Origin: Stakelama portus
GTDB taxonomy: Bacteria > Pseudomonadota > Alphaproteobacteria > Sphingomonadales > Sphingomonadaceae
DNA: 64,000 nucleotides
Assembly (NCBI RefSeq): GCF_003171655.1
Contig: NZ_QFZL01000006.1
Coordinates: 1 to 64,000 of the forward strand
Reading direction: 5' to 3'
Shown here: piece by piece, positions 55,093 to 64,000 of the stretch
Numbering within the stretch: the first letter of the stretch is position 1
Layout of the letters: each line of letters begins with the position of its first letter
Program-made: the position numbers and the translations under genes
Notes under the pieces: model-generated
Databases searched by the model: none
Told to the model about the DNA's origin: nothing
Seen by the model: the letters and a program-made list of their open reading frames with translations, nothing else

Positions 55093-56565
55093 TCAGTCGT
55101 TGAGATAGGCATCGATAAAGGGTTGCAGATGGCTGCGATAGGGCTCGGCATTGCCGAGCCCGGCCCGATTGATCGGCTGGCGTACTTGCATCACGCTTGC
55201 AGTCGAGACAACCCGCTCGGTCTTGTGCGGAGCGAACGGAGCCTCCTCTTGTGCCAGGCCGCAAAAGTCGAGAATCCGGGCGATCTCATGCTCAGGATCA
55301 GTTACAAGCTGCGCATAGTCGACTGTCAGAATACGGTCGGGCAACAGCTGTGACCAATATGCATAGAGCGCGTCCTCAAGCTGGAAATAATAAGCGATAT
55401 CAGCAAGCTTCCAGCTCCAGTCCACACCGCTGGCAAAATAGGTGCGGAACGCCGACCATGCGCAATCGAGCGGATCACGCCGTATCCAGATGACTGGGGA
55501 TTGCGGCAGCAGGCTGGCGATAAGTCCTATGTGCCGCGAACTGTTGAGTCCCTTGTCGACGAAGCGCCCGCGTTCTGAAAAGCGCTCCCGGCAAAGATGA
55601 AGATACAGTCTACTCAGGGTATCAGCGGGACTGCGCGCCAGATATGCCTGTAGTCCGGCAATCGAATTTTCCGGAAGGTCGCGCACGACGATGTTCATCC
55701 GGCCAAGCTCTTCCCCGCCAATTACCGCCGAATGGCTGGCCAATATCTGTTCGACCAGCGTGGTGCCCGACCGGGGCAAGCCGGTGACGAAAATTGCATC
55801 ACTGCTGTCGGCGCGAACGGTCGCGGCGATGCGATCGATCGCCGCGCGGCCGAATTCGGCACGGCTTTGCTCCGCGTCCTTGCGATCGGTCGCCCGATCA
55901 TAGGGGCGCTGAGTAGCCGCCAAGCGAGCGCCCTCGGCAAAATGACCAAAGGCCGGTTCGACCGCCGTGCGATCGAAGTAAAGCGCGCCGGCGGCATAGT
56001 GATATTGGCTGCGCTCCAGCGGATGCGCCGTGGCAAGCTTCGGCCCGGCGTCGAGAATGCGCGCCGAGACGGGATCGTCCCACTCGCGTTTGCGGCATGC
56101 CGAAAGCGCAAGCATTGCCTGACCCGATTTAGGGTTCGCGTCGAGTGCGGTGAGTAGATGGCGCTCGGCATCGTCTATCCGCCCGAGATTGAGTGCGATG
56201 GTACCGAGCAGAAAGGCATGGCCGGCAGGATCGGGAATATGCGGCGGCAACGTCTGAAGGAGCGCCCGGGCATCGTCGAGCCTGCCGGTCTGCGCGGCCA
56301 GCGCGGCCTGCTCGAACACCAGCGAAGCGCTCCCGCGCCCCTGTGCAGCCAGAAGCTCCATGGCGCGGTTGGCGTCGCCAAGCTCGCCATTGGTCTGCAT
56401 CACTTTCGCCACGGCCCGCCACTTTTCGCCAAGCGGCCCGCCGCGATCGATCAGGGTGCGCGCGGCATCGTTCACTGCGGCGCGGTTGCGGGACTGAAGC
56501 GCGGTAACAAACTGTCGCAGCAAGGTCAGATCAGGGTCGCTCACAATATCAGGTCGCTCTTGCAA
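55093..56565 (-). CDS. TPR-containing sulfotransferase (paralogue 1)
   Basis: This 490-residue protein has N-terminal TPR-like helices (about 10-230) and a C-terminal sulfotransferase domain. The PAPS 5'-phosphosulfate loop is GLPRSGTTL at 262-270, and the 3'-phosphate site includes IRRDPLDCAWSAFRTYF. Family members sulfate proteins, peptides or glycans. The start is uncertain: TTG 56565 after AGAGGA, or GTG 56544. The sister gene is 31 bases upstream. Confidence 0.88.
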   Translation of the reverse strand: MQERPDIVSDPDLTLLRQFVTALQSRNRAAVNDAARTLIDRGGPLGEKWRAVAKVMQTNGELGDANRAMELLAAQGRGSASLVFEQAALAAQTGRLDDARALLQTLPPHIPDPAGHAFLLGTIALNLGRIDDAERHLLTALDANPKSGQAMLALSACRKREWDDPVSARILDAGPKLATAHPLERSQYHYAAGALYFDRTAVEPAFGHFAEGARLAATQRPYDRATDRKDAEQSRAEFGRAAIDRIAATVRADSSDAIFVTGLPRSGTTLVEQILASHSAVIGGEELGRMNIVVRDLPENSIAGLQAYLARSPADTLSRLYLHLCRERFSERGRFVDKGLNSSRHIGLIASLLPQSPVIWIRRDPLDCAWSAFRTYFASGVDWSWKLADIAYYFQLEDALYAYWSQLLPDRILTVDYAQLVTDPEHEIARILDFCGLAQEEAPFAPHKTERVVSTASVMQVRQPINRAGLGNAEPYRSHLQPFIDAYLND

Positions 56566-56596
56566 AATCCTCTAAGATCAAGATACCCGTCCGACA

Positions 56597-58081
56597 TCAA
56601 TGGTGGGACTGGCTGCCGAAGGCGGGAAGCGCACTATCGCCGCAATAGGCCGATTCGAACGCAGCCATGAAGGGGCGATAGGGTTCCGAGACGCCTAGAC
56701 CGCTCCTATTGACCGGACGGCGAACCTGCATCGCGCTGGCGGTCGTCACGGCGCTTTCATTGCGATGAAAATCGATCTGCTGCGCCTCGGGTTCAAGGCC
56801 GCAGTGCCGGGTGATCCGCTCCACCCACGCCGGAGGGTCGGCCACCAGTTCCCCATAGGGCACTTCCAGGAGCCTTCCGCCCAGTTGCTTGCGCCAATGC
56901 GCGAACAACTGATCCTCGATCAGCATATGATCGGCGATGTCGCCAAATTCCCATGCGCCAACGACGCTATTGGCCAGCCAAGCGCGATAGATCGACCAGG
57001 CATTGTCCATCGGGTCACGGCGCAGCCAGATGACCGGCGCATCGCGGAAGAGAACCGAAAACGGCCCGAGCGAACGGCTCTGGTTGAGGCTTTTGTCGAT
57101 AAACATGCCGCTGCCCGACAGGCGCTCGGTTGCGAGCCGGAGATAGAGCTGGCGCAGCGTATCAATGTGGCCGCCGCTGCGCAGATACCGGTCGAAATCT
57201 TCCGGCGCAAAACCGTTGGCTGTTGCTTCGATCTGGACGGCCAGGCCGAGTTCTCCCCCACCGTCGACGCCGCTATGGGCGGAAAGAATCCGTTCGACCA
57301 GCGTCGTACCGCTCCGGGGGATCCCGCTAACGAAAATCGGCCTGCGCTCCGCCTCCGGCTGCGGCCGGGCGTATCTGGCGATAAGACCGGCATCCCATCG
57401 GCGCGCCACATTCGCTGACGCACGGTTGTCGGATGCATTGTATCGCAACAGCTTGCCGAGTATTTCGGTCGATTGGCGGTAATGCGCGAATGCCGCCGCA
57501 TAATCGCCTCGGCCATGATCGAGGAGCCCCAGCGCGTTTTCGACCGCAGCCTGATCCGTCTCGCCCTTGAAAAGAGCAGATTGCGCCATCCTGCGCAGTT
57601 GCGCTTCTTCCTCTCTGGAAATCGGCCCGGACTGCGCCAATCCAAGCCATGAGCGGCCCGAGCCGTGATCAGCAGCAATAGCGCGACGGAACTGGCGCTG
57701 CGCTTCGGCAGCGTCGCCCAGATTGGTGGCAATCGATCCGCGCAAATAGGCATTTGCGACGATACTGGGCTGGTCATCCGGCATCCCCTTGAGGCAGGCG
57801 AGCGCCTCCGCGCTCCTGCCGCTTCGGGCCAGCAAAACAGCCTTTTCATGGTCGGCGGCAAATGCCGGCGCGCCCTGCTCGTTCCAGAAATGCAGCGCCT
57901 TGAGCGCAAGAGTAAGCTCCCCCCAGCGCGACAATTGCAGGGCCGCGCCCAGCCATTGCGAATTCAGCGGCGCCTTCTGGTCGATCAGAATGTTCGCAGC
58001 GGCAACGAGATTGGTGCGGTCGTCGCGCTGGAGCGCCTGCTTGAATTGAGCCGCAGCATTTTTGAGCAGTTCGATGTCCAT
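56597..58081 (-). CDS. TPR-containing sulfotransferase (paralogue 2)
   Basis: This 494-residue protein shares the same design: TPR helices (about 5-235) and a sulfotransferase domain with GIPRSGTTLVERIL (253-266), HSGVDGGGELGL and LRRDPMDNAWSIYRAWLA. The conserved tail TTASAMQVRRPVNRSGLGVS matches the same region of the sister protein. Both should be cytoplasmic, as no signal peptide is seen. It lies 79 bases downstream of the TonB receptor, after its terminator. Confidence 0.9.
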   Translation of the reverse strand: MDIELLKNAAAQFKQALQRDDRTNLVAAANILIDQKAPLNSQWLGAALQLSRWGELTLALKALHFWNEQGAPAFAADHEKAVLLARSGRSAEALACLKGMPDDQPSIVANAYLRGSIATNLGDAAEAQRQFRRAIAADHGSGRSWLGLAQSGPISREEEAQLRRMAQSALFKGETDQAAVENALGLLDHGRGDYAAAFAHYRQSTEILGKLLRYNASDNRASANVARRWDAGLIARYARPQPEAERRPIFVSGIPRSGTTLVERILSAHSGVDGGGELGLAVQIEATANGFAPEDFDRYLRSGGHIDTLRQLYLRLATERLSGSGMFIDKSLNQSRSLGPFSVLFRDAPVIWLRRDPMDNAWSIYRAWLANSVVGAWEFGDIADHMLIEDQLFAHWRKQLGGRLLEVPYGELVADPPAWVERITRHCGLEPEAQQIDFHRNESAVTTASAMQVRRPVNRSGLGVSEPYRPFMAAFESAYCGDSALPAFGSQSHH

Positions 58082-58103
58082 CGCGCTTCCGTAGCAGATA
58101 AAA

Positions 58104-58128
58104 AAGGGGCGGCATCCTGCCGCCCCTT
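58104..58128 (-). terminator. Rho-independent terminator after TonB receptor
   Basis: An 11-bp perfect stem (AAGGGGCGGCA at 58104-58114 with TGCCGCCCCTT at 58118-58128, loop TCC) is followed on the minus strand by a T-run. It lies 33 bases after the receptor stop. Read-through into the sulfotransferases remains possible. Confidence 0.88.
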
Positions 58129-58160
58129 CCAGTTCGAGAAATATGGTCTCGGTGTGTCGA

Positions 58161-61100
58161 TCAGTTGTCCCCACCGAAACGCAGGAACGCCGTCAGACGA
58201 ACCGAACGCGGCGCTTGATAGCCGGTGACATACCCATAGTTGGGGTTGACACCGCCCTGCGTGATGTCGCCGAACTCGTTGCGATCGAGCACCGACTTCC
58301 AGTTGAAGACGTTGAACACGTCGACACGGAACTTCACGCCCGGCATAGTTTCCTGGAACGGAGCGATCGTGAAACCGAGGTCCACACTCTTGTTCCAATC
58401 CGATTCGAACGCCGTGCCGCGCGGGACGAGGACCGAACCGGTGCCCGTGCCGTCTGCCGGACCCGAGTCCAGACCATCGCCCCCGAAACGAGCCTGACGG
58501 CAATAGTAGGATGCGGCGCCGTACGAATATTCGAACGTGCTCGAGTCGTTCTGGTAATTACCGATGCAGCTGAATTTACGCGGCGATTCAACCACCACGT
58601 TCACGCCGATGTCGAGCCAGTCGGTCGGCATGATGTGCCCGTAGAACTTGAACGAATGTTCGCGACCGTTGGCGAGATCGCCATAGGCACCGTCCAGGAA
58701 GCCCGGCTGGTCGAAGTCCTGAGTCAGGCCGGTATCGGTCTGGTTGTTGTCGGACTTCACGCCACCTTCGAAGTTGCCGCGCAGACGCGTGAAGGTATAG
58801 TTGAAGGTGAAGCCATAAACGCCGTTGAAGGCCTTTTCGACTTCAAACTCGATGGCGTCATAGTTACGCGTAGCCGCCGGATAGCCCAGATCGGCTGCAT
58901 TCAGCGTCACGACATCGCACTGACCAGCGATCGTGCAATCACCGTCCAGACGCACCGTCACGTCGCTGCCCGGGTTGAGCAGCGTGTACTGATGGAAACC
59001 GCTCCACACCGATGCGCAGCCCGCGATGCCGTTGGCATTGCAATATGCAATGACCGCGGCGTCGATGGCAGCGTCTTCGAGCGTGTCGCCCAGGCGACGG
59101 TTGATGTAGTTGATGCCGACACGCCAATCACCGAAGCGGTGCTCGGCACCGATGATGAATTCGTCGGTATAGCTCGGCTTCAGGCTCGCAGACACGAGCG
59201 TGTCGACCGCACCCAAGGTACCATCACCATAGACGGTGTAGCAAATTTCACCCGCATTCGGCGAACCGGCGGGGCAGATGTTGCCGCCAAAGTTCGACAC
59301 GAAACCGACCATGTCGCCGTTCGCGTCCAGCGTGTAGAAATCAGGGATACCGTTGCCGTCAGCGTCGGTCGACGTACCGTAGTTGTCGATCTGGCGATAA
59401 TAGGTTTCCGCACCGCCGAGACGAATGTTCGTATTCGTTGCGATCGGCAGGTAATAGCGGCCCCAATAGCCCTTGATCTTCGTACGACCGTCACCGAACA
59501 CGTCGAACGACGCACCCAGACGCGGAGCCCAAAGGTCACCCGAGTCATAATATTTGTCACCATTGACGGTGTAGTTCTGGAAGCGGTCGTTACGAACGCC
59601 GAGCTGCAGGTTCAGGCGGCCGTCGAGCGCTGACCAGCTGTCCTGAATGTAGAAGGCGCGCTGATCCGTTTTGAACGAACCCACATTGTTATAGTAATAA
59701 CGAATGTTGAGGTTCGAACGAACGTCGTAGCGATAACCCGTACCATTGTAGGTGGTGTTTTCTTCCGCCGCCAGCTTCTCGAGGTCGAAGCCGACACGGA
59801 AGTGATGCTCACCCAGGAAGTTGACATAGACGTCGGCGTCGGCGCGATAGATTTCGCGCTTATCCTTGTCGGCAAGCTTGCCGGTCACAGTACCGCCGGC
59901 CACAAACTGACCACCGATGCGCGACAGGATATAGGCTTGGTCGGGGTTGGCGACCTGCGTACCGATATTGTTGTACTGACCATAGGATGCCGACAGCGTC
60001 AGCCAATCGCTGAACTGGCCGGTATACGATCCGATGAAGTTGTCACCGCCATATTCGGAAATGACGCCGCCCTGCGAAGCGCCGATCGAATCGGTGGCAG
60101 CATCATATTCGTAATAATTGGTGTACTGAGTCGCACGGTCGCGGAAATAGGTACCTTCCAGACGGTGGCCGTCGGTGATCACGAAGTCGACCTTGCCGCC
60201 AAAGAACGGGCTGTTGTTCTCGGTGATCGTGTGGCGCCCGCCCGACGAGCTCGTGCTCTTCGTCTTCGTCCAGCGCGGGTTGTAGAGCGCATAGAAGAAC
60301 AAGCGATCCTTGATGATCGGACCCGACAGGTAGAAATTAGCTTCGACCCGGTTCGAGTAATCGTCTTCGTTCAGCGCACCGATGACGTCACCGCTCGTCG
60401 CAGCAAGGTTATCTGCGTCGACATAGGTGTTCGGCGAATCGCTACGCAGGCCATCTGGCGAGTAGATCAGGACAGCACCGGCTTCGAGGTTATTCGAACC
60501 CGAACGCGTAACGGCCGAGGTCACACCACCGAGCGCGCGACCATATTCGGCCTGATAGCCGCCGGTTTTGACATCGATGGTGCGATAAAATTCGAACGGA
60601 ATGATCGACGAACCCAGGAAGCTCCGGAAGTCCGTGATGTTCAGGCCGTTCACATAATAGGCATTTTCAGCAACGGTGGCGCCGCCGATCGAAGCTAGGT
60701 TGCCGAAACCGGCGTCACCGGCAGTCGTACCCGGAGCGAGCAGGATCAGCGAAGTCTGGTCGCGGCCAACGGGAACCGTTTCCGCAAGCGTGGCGACGTC
60801 GAGCGTCACACCGGTCTGGGTCGCCGCAAAGTCGTTAACTTCGACGCGCTGACCGACGACTGTGATTTCGTCACCCACGGCAACCGAGCTGTCCGAAACA
60901 GCGACATAGCGCGACGGGTTGGTCTGGCCGGCGACGACGCGAACGCTCGGATCGCTGGCGATAACCGAACCACCGCGCGTGATCGTCACCTGATAGGTGC
61001 CGGTCGGAAGGCCGTTGATGCGGAACGCACCCGAGCCATCGGTCATCGCGGTGTTCGTGAAGCCCTGTTCGTTCGAAGTGATCGAAACGGACGCTCCCGA

Positions 61101-61280
61101 AACCGGCACGCCGGCTTGGTCGACCACGGTGCCGCTCAGCGTACCGCGCGTGTAATCCTGCGCCGCAGCCGGAGCCGCGAACGCGACGGCTGCACCAGCA
61201 CCCGCGCCGATGAGCGCAAGTGCTCGAAGCGCGGTCCCCGCGCGCAACGACTTGCGTGTGTTATGAAGAGTGTTCTTCAC
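58161..61280 (-). CDS. Oar-like TonB-dependent outer-membrane receptor
   Basis: This 1039-residue precursor has a signal peptide (AAA-QD near 41). A carboxypeptidase-regulatory-like domain follows (about 44-125, GTLSGTVVDQAGVPVSGASV). Next come a plug domain and a large Tyr/Asn/Asp-rich β-barrel ending LTAFLRFGGDN. The Oar family takes up or exports large substrates, and some export proteins or bind peptides. The start codon is GTG (61278-61280) with GAGGG upstream. No dedicated TonB system is beside it. Two sulfotransferases follow. Confidence 0.93.
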   Translation of the reverse strand: MKNTLHNTRKSLRAGTALRALALIGAGAGAAVAFAAPAAAQDYTRGTLSGTVVDQAGVPVSGASVSITSNEQGFTNTAMTDGSGAFRINGLPTGTYQVTITRGGSVIASDPSVRVVAGQTNPSRYVAVSDSSVAVGDEITVVGQRVEVNDFAATQTGVTLDVATLAETVPVGRDQTSLILLAPGTTAGDAGFGNLASIGGATVAENAYYVNGLNITDFRSFLGSSIIPFEFYRTIDVKTGGYQAEYGRALGGVTSAVTRSGSNNLEAGAVLIYSPDGLRSDSPNTYVDADNLAATSGDVIGALNEDDYSNRVEANFYLSGPIIKDRLFFYALYNPRWTKTKSTSSSGGRHTITENNSPFFGGKVDFVITDGHRLEGTYFRDRATQYTNYYEYDAATDSIGASQGGVISEYGGDNFIGSYTGQFSDWLTLSASYGQYNNIGTQVANPDQAYILSRIGGQFVAGGTVTGKLADKDKREIYRADADVYVNFLGEHHFRVGFDLEKLAAEENTTYNGTGYRYDVRSNLNIRYYYNNVGSFKTDQRAFYIQDSWSALDGRLNLQLGVRNDRFQNYTVNGDKYYDSGDLWAPRLGASFDVFGDGRTKIKGYWGRYYLPIATNTNIRLGGAETYYRQIDNYGTSTDADGNGIPDFYTLDANGDMVGFVSNFGGNICPAGSPNAGEICYTVYGDGTLGAVDTLVSASLKPSYTDEFIIGAEHRFGDWRVGINYINRRLGDTLEDAAIDAAVIAYCNANGIAGCASVWSGFHQYTLLNPGSDVTVRLDGDCTIAGQCDVVTLNAADLGYPAATRNYDAIEFEVEKAFNGVYGFTFNYTFTRLRGNFEGGVKSDNNQTDTGLTQDFDQPGFLDGAYGDLANGREHSFKFYGHIMPTDWLDIGVNVVVESPRKFSCIGNYQNDSSTFEYSYGAASYYCRQARFGGDGLDSGPADGTGTGSVLVPRGTAFESDWNKSVDLGFTIAPFQETMPGVKFRVDVFNVFNWKSVLDRNEFGDITQGGVNPNYGYVTGYQAPRSVRLTAFLRFGGDN

Positions 61281-61549
61281 GATGTTTTCCCTCGTCTATT
61301 CCGGTCGACCCGCAAAGGAGCGCCCCTGACCGGAGTTTGCCCGTCTCTCAAAAAAAGCGCGCGAAAGCGCATTGAGAAACATGTTGCAGAGGGATGAAGG
61401 TCCGCTTTCCGGCTGTAAAGGTGACATTCAGGTTGAAGCACCGCCTTTTGGGTCAGGTGTAGCCAAAATGCCACAACTTCGTCGTCAGGCCGTCTCCGAA
61501 CGCGCCTAGTGCAGCCGATTTTTTGTGCAGGTGCGAAAAGCCTGCCGCC

Positions 61550-62470
61550 TTATTGCGCAGCGGGCATCGGCCCGGCGATCAACAGCGGATCGATCCGCGC
61601 CGCGCGCCATTTCATGCTCCAGTGGAGATGCGGGCCGGTGGCAGATCCGGTCATCCCGATCGCGCCGACCGGCTGGCCACGGCGAACATGCTCACCCACC
61701 TTCACATCGATTCGCGACAAGTGGAGAAAGGCGCTGTTGAGCCCCATGCCATGGTCGAGCATCAGGAGATGCCCTTCGAGGGAAAAGGGCGTTTCGGCAG
61801 CCAGAATCACGACGCCGTCGGCGGGCGCAAGCACGGTGGTGCCAGTCGGCCGGGCGATATCGACTCCCGAATGATAGGAAGCCGGTTCGCCGCCATAGAT
61901 GCGCTGGGAACCGAATAGACCCGAAATCCGGCCGGTTACGGGCCAGAGAAAGTCCTGGCGCCACCCGTCTGCGCCGGTCTGCATCGCACGCGCGGCGACG
62001 ATCTGCTCGATTTCGCCTGCACGGCGCCGGCGCCACGCATCGGACACCTGTGAACGCGGCGGCAGCCGGTCGATTCGCTCGATATGCCAGGCGCGCGGGC
62101 TGACGGTCAGATCGTCGCGAACTTCGGTCCCGTCGCGCAGCCGCGCGACCAGCGTTGCGCTGCCCGCCGCATCCCGATCGAATGCGATCAGGAATTCGCC
62201 ATCCGCAGCGACCGGCACCGAATCGCCGTTGAAGGTTAGGAACGTCGTGCCCTCCGGCGCCGTGCCTCGCACCACGCCGCCCTGAGTCATCGGCCCGTGC
62301 AGCGTGAAATGCGGCGCGGCCTGTTGCGGCGCGACAGGCGCAGGCGCGGCCGGCGCAACGACGGGCACCGACAGTGGCGCCGCCGCCACAGGTTCCCCCG
62401 CCGGCATTTTCATGCAGGTGGTCAGCGCAACAAGCGCGACGGCTCCGCCAATCAGCTTTCCCCCCGGCAT
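61550..62470 (-). CDS. M23-family peptidase lipoprotein
   Basis: The 306-residue precursor has a possible lipobox at LTTC (Cys19), then a Pro/Ala-rich stretch and a β domain. The C-terminal M23 (LytM) peptidase has zinc ligands H200 and D204 (SYHSGVDIA) and H283 with H281 in GPHLHWS. All ligands are present, so it may cut peptidoglycan cross-links rather than act as a degenerate activator. The gene is 2 bases downstream of the DUF2093 gene. Confidence 0.88.
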   Translation of the reverse strand: MPGGKLIGGAVALVALTTCMKMPAGEPVAAAPLSVPVVAPAAPAPVAPQQAAPHFTLHGPMTQGGVVRGTAPEGTTFLTFNGDSVPVAADGEFLIAFDRDAAGSATLVARLRDGTEVRDDLTVSPRAWHIERIDRLPPRSQVSDAWRRRRAGEIEQIVAARAMQTGADGWRQDFLWPVTGRISGLFGSQRIYGGEPASYHSGVDIARPTGTTVLAPADGVVILAAETPFSLEGHLLMLDHGMGLNSAFLHLSRIDVKVGEHVRRGQPVGAIGMTGSATGPHLHWSMKWRAARIDPLLIAGPMPAAQ

Positions 62471-62472
62471 CG

Positions 62473-62670
62473 TCAGCCCCTCATCGCCTTTCCGGCGATT
62501 TCGGCAGAGGCATAGGGCTCCTGCCTTTCCACGCTCCAATAGCGCAGCTCGTCGAGCGCGATATGTTCGCCCGACACGGCACAGACGACATGGTCGCCGG
62601 CGGTCAGCACCCGGAACCCATTGGCCATATAATGAAGCCGCGCGGCACGGCTGGACTTGGACATCAGCAT
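62473..62670 (-). CDS. DUF2093-family small protein
   Basis: This 65-residue protein has the DUF2093 signature YMANGFRVLTAGDHVVCAVS followed by GEHIALDELRYWSVERQEPY. Function unknown; the family is common next to xseA in alphaproteobacteria. The start at 62670 is chosen because AGGAGG lies nine bases upstream. An in-frame ATG at 62709 overlaps the xseA stop, giving a 78-residue form, but lacks such a site. Confidence 0.88.
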   Translation of the reverse strand: MLMSKSSRAARLHYMANGFRVLTAGDHVVCAVSGEHIALDELRYWSVERQEPYASAEIAGKAMRG

Positions 62671-62708
62671 CGCTGGCGACCTCCTGAAAAGACTTCGGAT
62701 CATGCGCA

Positions 62709-64000
62709 TCAGAGCAGCGTCGGCTGCTCGGCTTTGGGTTCAGGATAGGATCTGCCGCCCGATCGCTCAACCCGCGCGTCGACACTTCCGTCGATGAAGC
62801 GCAGCGTCAGCGCGCCGGCGGCGCGCGCCGCATCGGCATTGGGCAGCACCTTGCCGGTCCCGCGCCCCTCGACCCACGCATAGCCTTTTTCGAGCGGCCG
62901 GTTGGGGTGGACGAGATCGAGATGCCGTCCCACGCCCTCGAGCCGCTGGCGCGCAGCGGCGAGCCGCTGGACCAGCATCGCCGGGCGCAGCGCGCCCGCC
63001 GCGCGATCAAGGTCGCGGCGCCCGCGCGTCAGGCGGTTTTCGAGGCCGCGATCGAGCCGCGCACCGATATCGTCCAGCTTCTGCCGCTGCGGCCCGAGCA
63101 GCGCGTCGCGTTTCGGCAACACGCGCACCAGCGCCGCCAGCCGCTCGCCCGCGCGCTCGTGATAGCGCCGCGCACAGCGTTCGCTGCGCAGCCCCAGCGT
63201 CGCCAGGTTATTCGCCAGCTCTGCGAGAACCGGCACTGCGATTTCCGCCGCTGCCGTCGGCGTCGGCGCGCGCAGATCGGCGGCATAGTCGGACAGGCTG
63301 GTGTCGGTTTCATGCCCCACCGCCGAAATGATCGGGATGCGGCAATCGGCAATCGCGCGCACCACCGGCTCTTCGTTGAACGCCCAGAGATCCTCGATCG
63401 AACCGCCGCCCCGCGCGACGATCAGCAGATCGGGCTTTGTCACCGGGCCGTTGCCGGGCATCGCATCGAACCCGCGGATCGCGGCGGCGATTTCGGCCGC
63501 CGCGCCTTCCCCCTGCACCTTCACCGGCCAGAGCAGCACATGGCTGGGGCAGCGATCCTCAAGCCGGTGGAGAATGTCGCGGATCACTGCGCCGGTCGGC
63601 GACGTGACGACGCCGATGGTGCGCGGCATGAACGGCAGCGGCTGTTTGCGGTTTTCGTCGAACAGGCCTTCGCTCGCCAGCTGGCCCTTGAGCTTTTCGA
63701 ACAGCGCCATCAGCGCGCCTTCGCCCGCCAGTTCCATCCGCTCGACCACCATCTGGTATTTCGACCGGCCGGGATAGGTAGTCAGCTTGCCGGTGACGAC
63801 GACTTCGATCCCGTCCTGCGGATTGAAGGCGAGCCGCTGGGCCGTGCCGCGCCACATCACCGCGTCGATAACCGCATCGGCATCCTTCAGCGCCAGATAG
63901 CAATGGCCCGAAGCTGCTCTTTTCCATCCCGAAATTTCACCGCGCACGCGGACATGGCCGAACTCTCCCTCGACCAAGCGCTTGAGTCGCGAAGAGATTT
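62709..64000 (-). CDS. xseA: Exodeoxyribonuclease VII large subunit (N-terminus outside window)
   Basis: XseA, with XseB, degrades single-stranded DNA from both ends. The visible 430 residues include the OB domain (VEGEFGHVRVRGEISGWKRA, SGHCYLALKDADAVIDAVMW) and the catalytic region with PRTIGVVTSPTGAVIRDIL. They also include VARGGGSIEDLWAFNEE, SAVGHETDTSLSDYAADLRA and the coiled-coil C-terminus. The frame remains open to base 64000 with ISSRLKRLVEGEF, so only the first few dozen residues are missing. A TTG at 63977 is an internal codon, not the start. Confidence 0.95.
   Translation of the reverse strand, partial: ISSRLKRLVEGEFGHVRVRGEISGWKRAASGHCYLALKDADAVIDAVMWRGTAQRLAFNPQDGIEVVVTGKLTTYPGRSKYQMVVERMELAGEGALMALFEKLKGQLASEGLFDENRKQPLPFMPRTIGVVTSPTGAVIRDILHRLEDRCPSHVLLWPVKVQGEGAAAEIAAAIRGFDAMPGNGPVTKPDLLIVARGGGSIEDLWAFNEEPVVRAIADCRIPIISAVGHETDTSLSDYAADLRAPTPTAAAEIAVPVLAELANNLATLGLRSERCARRYHERAGERLAALVRVLPKRDALLGPQRQKLDDIGARLDRGLENRLTRGRRDLDRAAGALRPAMLVQRLAAARQRLEGVGRHLDLVHPNRPLEKGYAWVEGRGTGKVLPNADAARAAGALTLRFIDGSVDARVERSGGRSYPEPKAEQPTLL

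Noticed and set aside
58143..59633. 496-codon plus-strand frame opposite the TonB receptor
   Set aside because: Antisense shadow; Val/Arg/Thr-rich composition with no start signal or domain.
62709..63977. TTG at 63977 as the start of xseA
   Set aside because: The frame continues in matching family sequence (SSRLKRLVEGEF) to the window edge, so the gene is simply cut by the window.

Overview
The window is a 64 kb stretch of ordinary, gene-dense, GC-rich alphaproteobacterial chromosome. It is most likely from the Sphingomonadales (Sphingomonas/Sphingopyxis-like). This rests on the gene content: GapR (DUF2312), DUF2093, DUF1244, a ybgC-tolQRAB-pal set, a class-2 GshA, an Oar-like TonB receptor beside TPR-sulfotransferases, IspG of the non-mevalonate pathway, and strong G/C bias at third codon positions. 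I saw no rRNA, tRNA, CRISPR array, prophage, plasmid or insertion-sequence genes. Both ends cut through genes: a hypothetical gene at the left and xseA at the right.

Layout. 0.3-2.3 kb: a TelA-like protein and its membrane partner. 2.3-6.7 kb: a five-gene minus-strand operon (small protein, ubiA, pmbA, IMPase, FUSC), mostly coupled by overlapping start/stop codons. 6.9-9.9 kb: a prolyl-hydroxylase-like dioxygenase, rsmE and gshA. 10-21 kb: an ICMT-like methyltransferase, M61 peptidase, ppa, a TfoX protein beside a GNAT-TfoX fusion, an EamA exporter, ispG, an acyltransferase, and exported isoaspartyl peptidase and S1 nuclease. 21.2-23 kb: an operon of SPFH protein, ribbon-helix-helix protein and three small membrane proteins, one of only 34 residues. 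23-28.7 kb: MscS, then ybgC-tolQRAB-pal with a clear terminator. 28.8-30 kb: two membrane proteins plus an XRE regulator behind a repeat-rich operator. 30-33.5 kb: the ruv genes, interrupted by a GIY-YIG nuclease gene inside perfect 31-bp inverted repeats. 33.6-41 kb: housekeeping and regulatory genes (yebC, ybjQ, gapR, Lrp, pyk, rpmJ and others). 40.8-44.3 kb: a lipoprotein, a eukaryote-type cytosolic carboxypeptidase homologue, two GNAT paralogues and a dienelactone hydrolase. 44.4-46.7 kb: gpmA, purE and purK. 46.8-52.4 kb: exported M16 and M28 peptidases and small proteins. 52.5-55 kb: clpB. 55-61.3 kb: a TonB receptor and two TPR-sulfotransferases. 61.5-64 kb: an M23 lipoprotein, DUF2093 and xseA.

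How the genes work together. The recognisable blocks serve envelope integrity (Tol-Pal, MscS, M23, UbiA), DNA repair (RuvABC, XseA), central metabolism (Pyk, GpmA, Ppa, PurEK, IspG), thiol and stress physiology (GshA, ClpB), and export of hydrolases (M61, M16, M28, S1 nuclease, isoaspartyl peptidase).

The best candidates for something undescribed are: (1) the GIY-YIG gene framed by 31-bp inverted copies of a hairpin-forming repeat, which resembles a nuclease-linked REP-type mobile unit; (2) the XRE/two-membrane-protein module with its palindromic, directly repeated operator; (3) the SPFH/RHH/microprotein operon; (4) the GNAT-TfoX fusion; and (5) the Oar-like receptor with twin TPR-sulfotransferases. 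All functions are read from sequence and family knowledge only; no searches were run.
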